Of a DNA stretch of 20,057 nucleotides, positions 15,928 to 20,057 are shown piece after piece; positions within the stretch are counted from its first letter, which is position 1, and each line of letters starts with the position of its first letter. The notes beneath the pieces are model-generated. The model worked only from the letters and a program-made list of their open reading frames with translations. It had not been told where the DNA came from and did no database searches. The position numbers and the translations under genes were made by a program. The stretch spans positions 1-20,057 of the forward strand of contig CBDVAP010000043.1 of the NCBI GenBank assembly GCA_965372015.1, given 5' to 3'. The stretch is from JACZSB01 sp965372015 (lineage in GTDB: Bacteria; Fidelibacterota; Marinisomatia; SCGC-AAA003-L08; TS1B11).

Positions 15928-16290
15928 ATTATGGAAACAGCGGAAAAATATTGCCCTGTCCGGGGCCGGCTGATGATTGAAAGGGCTTGGGTAACAGTGA
16001 TGATCTTCCTGTTCTCCGGCCCCAAGCGAGGCCGATAGAATTTTTAAAACCTGGAACAGTGAGACTTTCCGTCCACGAAACTCGGCGATGGGAGTAACTT
16101 CCCGGTTGGCCACTCACCGGATTGCCTTTTCCAAAGGCCGGGTCCGTAGGGATTCTGTGTTACGTCGGCTATTATACCTCAACTCGTTTCCGCTGAGTAT
16201 CGGAGGATTAACTAAAATATCCCTTCCCGAGAACTCAAGAGATTAGCTTTAGTCCTCGTTTTATGGCATTGATTCATTGAAGGTACAGAG

Positions 16291-17487
16291 ATGTCCGCAT
16301 TGCAGTCGCCAGCATTACTGGGTGGTGAGCCCCTAACAAAAAGCGCCGATTGGCCAAGTTGGCCCCCGCGGATGGCCGGCCTCAATGAGGCCCTCGCCAA
16401 GGTAGTTGAACAGGACCAATGGGGCGTTCGCTCAGAGGTGATCAAAGAGTTCGAGGAGAGATTCTCGGCCTACCACGATGCACAATATGGGTTGGCCATG
16501 GCCAATGGAACCCTGGCGCTCTCGGCAATCCTGAATGCACTAGGAATTGGTCCCGGGGATGAGGTGATTTTGCCCGCTTATACCTTTTTAGCCACCGCCG
16601 CTGCGGTAATAGCTGTTGGGGCGAAGCCTGTCTTTGCTGATATCAGTCCCGATACCTTCAATCTTGATCCCACAGAAGCGGAAAAGCTCGTAACTAACCA
16701 AACCAGGGCTATCGTCCCGGTGCATGTTGGCGGCAACCCTGCCGATATGAACTCCTTCAATGGAATTGCTGCCCGGCACAATCTCCACATCGTCGAAGAT
16801 GCCGCCCAGGCCCATGGGGCCGGATATCATGGCAAGAAGGTCGGCAGTCTGGGGACGGCCGGATTTTTCTCTTTCCAATCGTCAAAGAACCTGACCGCCG
16901 GAGAGGGCGGCATAGTGCTTACCAATGACAAAGAACTCTATGGACGGCTACACCCGATATACAATTGTGGCCGGGCGCTGAATGGAGCCTGGAACAAACA
17001 TCTCTCGCCTGGCATGAACTACCGCCTAACAGCATTTCAAGCCGCGGTGCTACTATTCCAGATGAAGCATCTTGAAAAATGGGCCCAGCTGCGAGAATCA
17101 AATGGCCGCTACCTGGAAGAGTTGCTGAATGCCCTTCCAGGGATTTCCTGCGCCAAGAGGGAAGCCGGGACGGAGCGGAATGCATACCACTTATTTATTT
17201 TCACGTATAACGAAGACGAATTCAACGGCTTGTCAAAAGTGCGTTTTATTAAGGCCCTGCAAGCCGAAGGCATAAATGCCACCGATGGCTATCAGCCGCT
17301 CTACCAGCTACCATTTATGGATTATGCCGGCTCGCCGCTACCGGTCACCGAAAGAATCTGCCGGCAAGGTGTTTGGCTGCGGCAATCTCAATTACTCGCT
17401 GAGCGCGGCATGATGGACAAGATCGCTGTGGCGTTCCGGAGAATCCAAAAGTTCAGCGCTCAATTGGCCGATCTGCGGGCTGAATAG
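16291..17487 (+). CDS. DegT/DnrJ/EryC1/StrS-family PLP aminotransferase
   Basis: Fold-type I PLP-dependent aminotransferase, 398 residues, full length for the family. These enzymes usually transaminate keto-sugars or cyclitols with glutamate or glutamine as donor. The PLP lysine is Lys199 in FFSFQSSKNLTAGEGGIV, the cofactor-pyridine aspartate is Asp170 in VEDAAQAHGA, and the N-terminal FEERFSAYHDAQYGLAMANG and LPAYTFLATAAAVIAVGAKP segments are typical. The start ATG 16291 has AAGG a few bases upstream (about 16280-16283). The sequence is of the AHBA-synthase/scyllo-inosose-aminotransferase flavour rather than the classic sugar-nucleotide type, but I cannot separate these without alignment. 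There are no sugar-nucleotide or glycosyltransferase genes nearby, so it stands alone. It is followed by a strong terminator, which makes it a single-gene transcript. Confidence 0.92.
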   Translation: MSALQSPALLGGEPLTKSADWPSWPPRMAGLNEALAKVVEQDQWGVRSEVIKEFEERFSAYHDAQYGLAMANGTLALSAILNALGIGPGDEVILPAYTFLATAAAVIAVGAKPVFADISPDTFNLDPTEAEKLVTNQTRAIVPVHVGGNPADMNSFNGIAARHNLHIVEDAAQAHGAGYHGKKVGSLGTAGFFSFQSSKNLTAGEGGIVLTNDKELYGRLHPIYNCGRALNGAWNKHLSPGMNYRLTAFQAAVLLFQMKHLEKWAQLRESNGRYLEELLNALPGISCAKREAGTERNAYHLFIFTYNEDEFNGLSKVRFIKALQAEGINATDGYQPLYQLPFMDYAGSPLPVTERICRQGVWLRQSQLLAERGMMDKIAVAFRRIQKFSAQLADLRAE

Positions 17488-17564
17488 AGGGCTTTGCCAG
17501 GCCGGGGCTTGGCGGGGCCACTCCTTTGCAACCGGAAAAGCGCCGGCCGTAAATTTGGTTATGG

Positions 17565-17600
17565 AAAATGACGGAATGCCAAGGGATTCCGTCATTTTAT
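17565..17600 (+). terminator. Strong intrinsic terminator after the aminotransferase gene
   Basis: AAAATGACGGAAT (17565-17577) and ATTCCGTCATTTT (17586-17598) form a perfect 13-bp stem around an eight-base loop, GCCAAGGG, with the run of four Ts closing the 3' arm. The A-rich 5' arm and T-rich 3' arm mean that it could work in both directions. It lies 78 bases after the aminotransferase stop and 32 bases before nfnA. Confidence 0.85.
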
Positions 17601-17631
17601 TGTGGCCGGAGAAAGCGGGAGAGGTAACCAG

Positions 17632-18492
17632 ATGTACCCCATAATCGCCGCGGAATATATTGCTCCCGATGTGAAGATGTTTCAGGTTGAGGTCCCACCG
17701 ATCGCCAGGAAACACCAAGCCGGTCAATTTGTGATTCTGCGGGTGCACGAAAAAGGGGAGCGGATACCGTTAACCATCGCCGACAGTGATCCTGAAAAAG
17801 GCTCCATCACGCTGATCGTCCAGGGTATCGGGCGGACTACTAAGGACCTTAACCGCCTTGAATCCGGGGACGCGATCCAAGACATCGTCGGTCCTCTTGG
17901 TATGGCGACGCATATTGAGAACTGGGGGCTGGCCATAGTTGTCAGTGGTGGCGTGGGTACGGCGGAAGCATTGCCCATTGCGCGGGCCATGAAGGCCGCA
18001 GGTAATCAGGTGATGGCTATTATCGGCGCCAGAACCAAGGAGCTGGTGATTGCCGAGGAATTAATGCGCGAGATATGTGACGAAGTTATTATCACCACCG
18101 ACGATGGAAGTCACGGACAGAAGGGGCTGGTGACTGCCGCCCTGGATCCCATATTAAAGGGCGACATCCCGCCCAAGATGGTATTGGCTATCGGGCCACT
18201 GCCAATGATGTCCGCCGTGGCAGAGCTGACCCGTCCCTTTGGTATCAGGACCATGGTTTCGCTCAATACTATAATGATCGACGGCACCGGCATGTGTGGT
18301 GGCTGCCGGGCTACCGTGGGTGGTAAAACGGTGTTCGTGTGCGTGGACGGGCCGGAGTTCGACGCTCATCAGGTGGACTTTGATGTGCTACGGCAACGGG
18401 GCAGCATGTACCACGATCAAGAACGGCAATCACTGGATCGGTTCCTGGAGAGCTGCCGAGCGTTAAACTCGGTTCAAGAAAACCCGGCATGA
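17632..18492 (+). CDS. nfnA: NfnA-type FAD/NAD(H)-binding subunit of ferredoxin:NADP oxidoreductase
   Basis: Predicted small subunit of the NADH-dependent reduced ferredoxin:NADP+ oxidoreductase (NfnAB), cytoplasmic, 286 residues, the usual length. It carries an N-terminal FAD barrel (GQFVILRV; ERIPLTIAD at 43-51), an NAD-binding domain (SGGVGTAEALPIARAM at 105-120) and a C-terminal [2Fe-2S] site. The cluster ligands can be read as Asp217, Cys222, Cys225 and Cys237 (MIDGTGMCGGC, then VFVCVDGPEFDAH), matching the one-Asp/three-Cys pattern known for NfnA. The start at ATG 17632 has GGGAGAGG seven bases upstream; an in-frame GTG at 17602 sits before that ribosome-binding site and next to the terminator, so it is less likely. 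The stop overlaps the nfnB start by ATGA. The same family includes SudB and dihydroorotate dehydrogenase PyrK; the partner gene here favours Nfn. Confidence 0.93.
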   Translation: MYPIIAAEYIAPDVKMFQVEVPPIARKHQAGQFVILRVHEKGERIPLTIADSDPEKGSITLIVQGIGRTTKDLNRLESGDAIQDIVGPLGMATHIENWGLAIVVSGGVGTAEALPIARAMKAAGNQVMAIIGARTKELVIAEELMREICDEVIITTDDGSHGQKGLVTAALDPILKGDIPPKMVLAIGPLPMMSAVAELTRPFGIRTMVSLNTIMIDGTGMCGGCRATVGGKTVFVCVDGPEFDAHQVDFDVLRQRGSMYHDQERQSLDRFLESCRALNSVQENPA

Positions 18493-19961
18493 GCATCGCC
18501 ACAAAAAAACAGACCATGACACAGCAGCTGACACCCAAGGAAAGGATGCGGATTCCCCGGCAGCCGATGCCGGCGCAGGCGCCGGATGAGAGGAATAAGA
18601 ATTTCAGCGAGGTCAACCTGGGGCTTGAAGCCGAAGCGGCGATAAATGAGGCTCAGCGTTGCCTGCAGTGCAAGAAGCCGTGGTGTATCGACGGGTGCCC
18701 TGTAAATATCAAGATCCCTGATTTCATTCACCTGATCGTGCAACGGAATTTCCTGGAGGCTGCAGCCAAGATCAAGGAGGACAGTTTACTACCGGCGGTT
18801 TGCGGGCGGGTCTGTCCTGTGGAGCACCAGTGCGAGGCGGCCTGCATCGTCGGCAATCGCTTCAAGCCGGTGGCCATTGGAAACCTGGAGCGGTTCGTGG
18901 CCGACCATGAACGTGAGACGGGCCAATTTCAACTGCCCGACAAGCGCGACCCAACCGGCAAGCGAGTGGCTATTGTCGGCAGCGGCCCGGCCGGCCTGGC
19001 CTGTGCCTCGGACCTGTCGCATTGGGGACATAGCGTCATTATTTTCGAAGCGCTACACGAGTTCGGCGGAGTACTGGTATACGGCATACCGGAGTTCCGG
19101 CTGCCCAAGAAGATCCTGGCGGTGGAGATTGCGAACCTGAAGAAGATGGGGGTGAAGTTCGTCAAGAACTTTCTGATCGGCAAAACCCTGTCCTTGGACG
19201 AATTGATGGACGACGAAGGCTTTGACGCCGTGTTCGTCGGCACCGGGGCCGGACTGCCCTGGTTCCTCAATCTCCCCGGGGAAAGCCTCAACGGAGTTTA
19301 CAGTGCCAATGAATTCCTGACGCGGGTTAATCTGATGGAAGCCTATCATTTTCCCGAGGCCGATACACCGGTAAAGCTGGCCCAGACCGCCGTGGTGATC
19401 GGTGGGGGCAACACCGCCATGGACAGTGTCCGCACCGCCAAGCGACTGGGTGCAGAGCGGGCCATCATTGTGTACCGGCGATCCGAGGAGGAGATGCCGG
19501 CCCGCCGGGAGGAAATCCATCACGCCCAACAGGAGGGTATCGAATTCATGCTGCTGACCGGTCCGGTGCGTTATCTAGACGACGGCAAGGGCTGGCTGAA
19601 GGGGCTGGAATGTATCAGGATGGAGCTGGGTGCACCGGATGAAACCGGTCGACGGCGGCCCGTACCTGAGGATGGTTCGGAGTTCACTATTGAGGCCGAT
19701 CTGGCTATCGTAGCAATCGGCAACGGCTCCAACCCCCTGCTGGCCAAGACCACGCCCGGGCTGGAGATCAACCGCTGGGGAAATATCGTGGTGGACAATC
19801 AAACCGGGCTGACCAGCAAGCCGGGGGTGTTCGCCGGGGGAGATATCGTATCGGGCGGCGCTACCGTCATCCTGGCTATGGGCGACGGCCGGCGGGCAGC
19901 GCGGGCCATGCACGAATACCTGATGACCAATGAATCGAAGGCAATACATGTATCGGATTAA
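18489..19961 (+). CDS. nfnB: NfnB-type large subunit (GltD-like NADPH oxidoreductase)
   Basis: Predicted large subunit of NfnAB, which couples NADPH, NADH and ferredoxin by flavin-based electron bifurcation. 490 residues, slightly longer than typical; the first 20 residues are probably extra and an ATG at 18516 is an alternative start. The N-terminal ferredoxin-like domain has cysteines at 58, 61, 66 and 70 (RCLQCKKPWCIDGCPV) and at 105, 109, 115 and 119 (VCGRVCPVEHQCEAACI), for two [4Fe-4S] clusters. The FAD-binding GSGPAG is at 164-169 and the NADPH-binding VIGGGNTAMD at 303-312, followed by VYRRSEEEMPARREE. The C-terminal GVFAGGDIVSGGATVILAMG closes the FAD domain. It could be mistaken for the glutamate synthase small subunit GltD, but no large subunit is near, and the tight overlap with nfnA fits Nfn (or the related SudAB). 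Confidence 0.93.
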   Translation: MSIATKKQTMTQQLTPKERMRIPRQPMPAQAPDERNKNFSEVNLGLEAEAAINEAQRCLQCKKPWCIDGCPVNIKIPDFIHLIVQRNFLEAAAKIKEDSLLPAVCGRVCPVEHQCEAACIVGNRFKPVAIGNLERFVADHERETGQFQLPDKRDPTGKRVAIVGSGPAGLACASDLSHWGHSVIIFEALHEFGGVLVYGIPEFRLPKKILAVEIANLKKMGVKFVKNFLIGKTLSLDELMDDEGFDAVFVGTGAGLPWFLNLPGESLNGVYSANEFLTRVNLMEAYHFPEADTPVKLAQTAVVIGGGNTAMDSVRTAKRLGAERAIIVYRRSEEEMPARREEIHHAQQEGIEFMLLTGPVRYLDDGKGWLKGLECIRMELGAPDETGRRRPVPEDGSEFTIEADLAIVAIGNGSNPLLAKTTPGLEINRWGNIVVDNQTGLTSKPGVFAGGDIVSGGATVILAMGDGRRAARAMHEYLMTNESKAIHVSD

Positions 19962-20034
19962 CTTGGACGAAATGAGTTTCGAGGACTTTGTCGCCGTGTG
20001 GGTGGGGTGGGAGGTGGGGGGCGAGGCTCTCTAG
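19948..20034 (+). pseudogene. Possible start of a further gene, cut by a stop or unreliable end sequence
   Basis: An ATG at 19948 overlaps the end of nfnB in another frame and has GAAGG (19937-19941) six bases upstream. It gives MYRINLDEMSFEDFVAVW, which reads like a genuine protein start, then turns into a Val/Trp/Gly-rich stretch and stops at TAG 20032. The change happens where the DNA becomes almost pure G with a few Ts, so the stop may be due to poor sequence at the window end. This may be the N-terminus of a real third gene of the nfn operon; product unknown. Confidence 0.35.
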
Positions 20035-20057
20035 CGGGGGGGGGCGACGGGGGGATG
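20000..20057 (+). repeat. Extremely G-rich terminal tract with a G-quadruplex-type motif
   Basis: From about 19997 the plus strand is dominated by G runs: GGG, GGGG, GGG and GGGGGG at 20000-20021 separated by one to four bases satisfy the four-run G-quadruplex pattern, and a run of nine Gs lies at 20036-20044, followed by a run of six. Nothing like this occurs elsewhere in the window. Because it runs to the last base, an assembly or read-end artefact is the simplest explanation. Confidence 0.6.

Larger units (their letters stand above)
15801..16290. other. Intergenic region between dnaA and divergent aminotransferase; candidate oriC
   Basis: This 490-base region separates leftward dnaA from the rightward aminotransferase gene. 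It holds two good DnaA boxes (15854-15873), two weak ones (15820-15828 as TGTGGTTAG, and 15878-15886 as CGATGCACA, each with two mismatches to TTATNCACA or its complement), an AT-leaning stretch at about 15886-15960 on the side away from dnaA, and a seven-base inverted repeat GCTTGGG (15985-15991) / CCCAAGC (16021-16027). The part from 16030 to 16290 shows no further boxes; the short open frames there look like chance. Whether it is the replication origin or only the dnaA control region is not decided by what I see: two strong boxes are few for an oriC. Confidence 0.45.

Noticed and set aside
17602..17631. GTG start ten codons before nfnA
   Set aside because: The strong GGGAGAGG ribosome-binding site lies between it and ATG 17632 and positions the ATG exactly.
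19053..19529. 158-codon minus-strand ORF inside nfnB
   Set aside because: It is antisense to conserved NfnB motifs; long antisense frames are common in GC-rich genes.
1..20057. CRISPR arrays, insertion sequences, tRNA or rRNA genes, prophage
   Set aside because: I saw no regular direct repeats with spacers, no transposase or integrase motifs and no tRNA-like cloverleaf in the intergenic stretches, which are all short apart from 15801-16290.

Overview
The window reads as part of the chromosome of a Gram-negative, LPS-bearing bacterium that is probably not a proteobacterium. The evidence is a long LptD/OstA-type outer-membrane protein that resembles the form in the Bacteroidota/FCB lineages, a lipoprotein-dependent TRAP transporter of the TatT type, and an NfnAB-type electron-bifurcating flavoenzyme. 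Base composition looks moderately GC-rich by eye. A lineage such as Neomarinimicrobiota or another FCB-group phylum would fit, but that is inference. Almost every long gene belongs to a recognisable family. I see no phage, insertion sequence, CRISPR array, rRNA or tRNA.

Layout, left to right. (1) 1-1739, plus strand: the 3' end of an unidentified gene, then an APC-family amino-acid permease. (2) 1859-9604, minus strand: five genes transcribed leftward, in the order secreted QW-repeat (alpha/alpha-toroid) protein, lptD, PtsN-like PTS EIIA, hisS, and a SpoU/TrmH-family RNA methyltransferase whose ORF overlaps hisS. (3) 9702-13428, plus strand: a complete TRAP transporter operon of TatT lipoprotein, DctP-type binding protein and a fused DctQ-DctM membrane subunit. 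(4) 13618-15800, minus strand: dnaA followed by an unrecognised single-pass membrane protein. (5) 15801-16290: a 490-base intergenic region with two adjacent DnaA boxes, a candidate replication origin and/or the dnaA autoregulatory region. (6) 16291-19961, plus strand: a DegT-family PLP aminotransferase, a strong intrinsic terminator, then nfnA and nfnB overlapping by ATGA. (7) 19948-20057: the apparent start of one more gene, which runs into a very G-rich terminal tract that looks like unreliable contig-end sequence.

Together the genes suggest an organism that imports organic substrates through TRAP and APC carriers, builds an LPS outer membrane, and balances NADH, NADPH and ferredoxin through Nfn, as many anaerobes do. 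The points most worth a second look are the TatT/DctP/DctQM system, whose binding protein lacks the usual carboxylate-binding arginine; the secreted toroid protein upstream of lptD; the DnaA-box region; and the noncanonical start that the DctQM gene seems to need. I did not find a clearly new multi-gene system.
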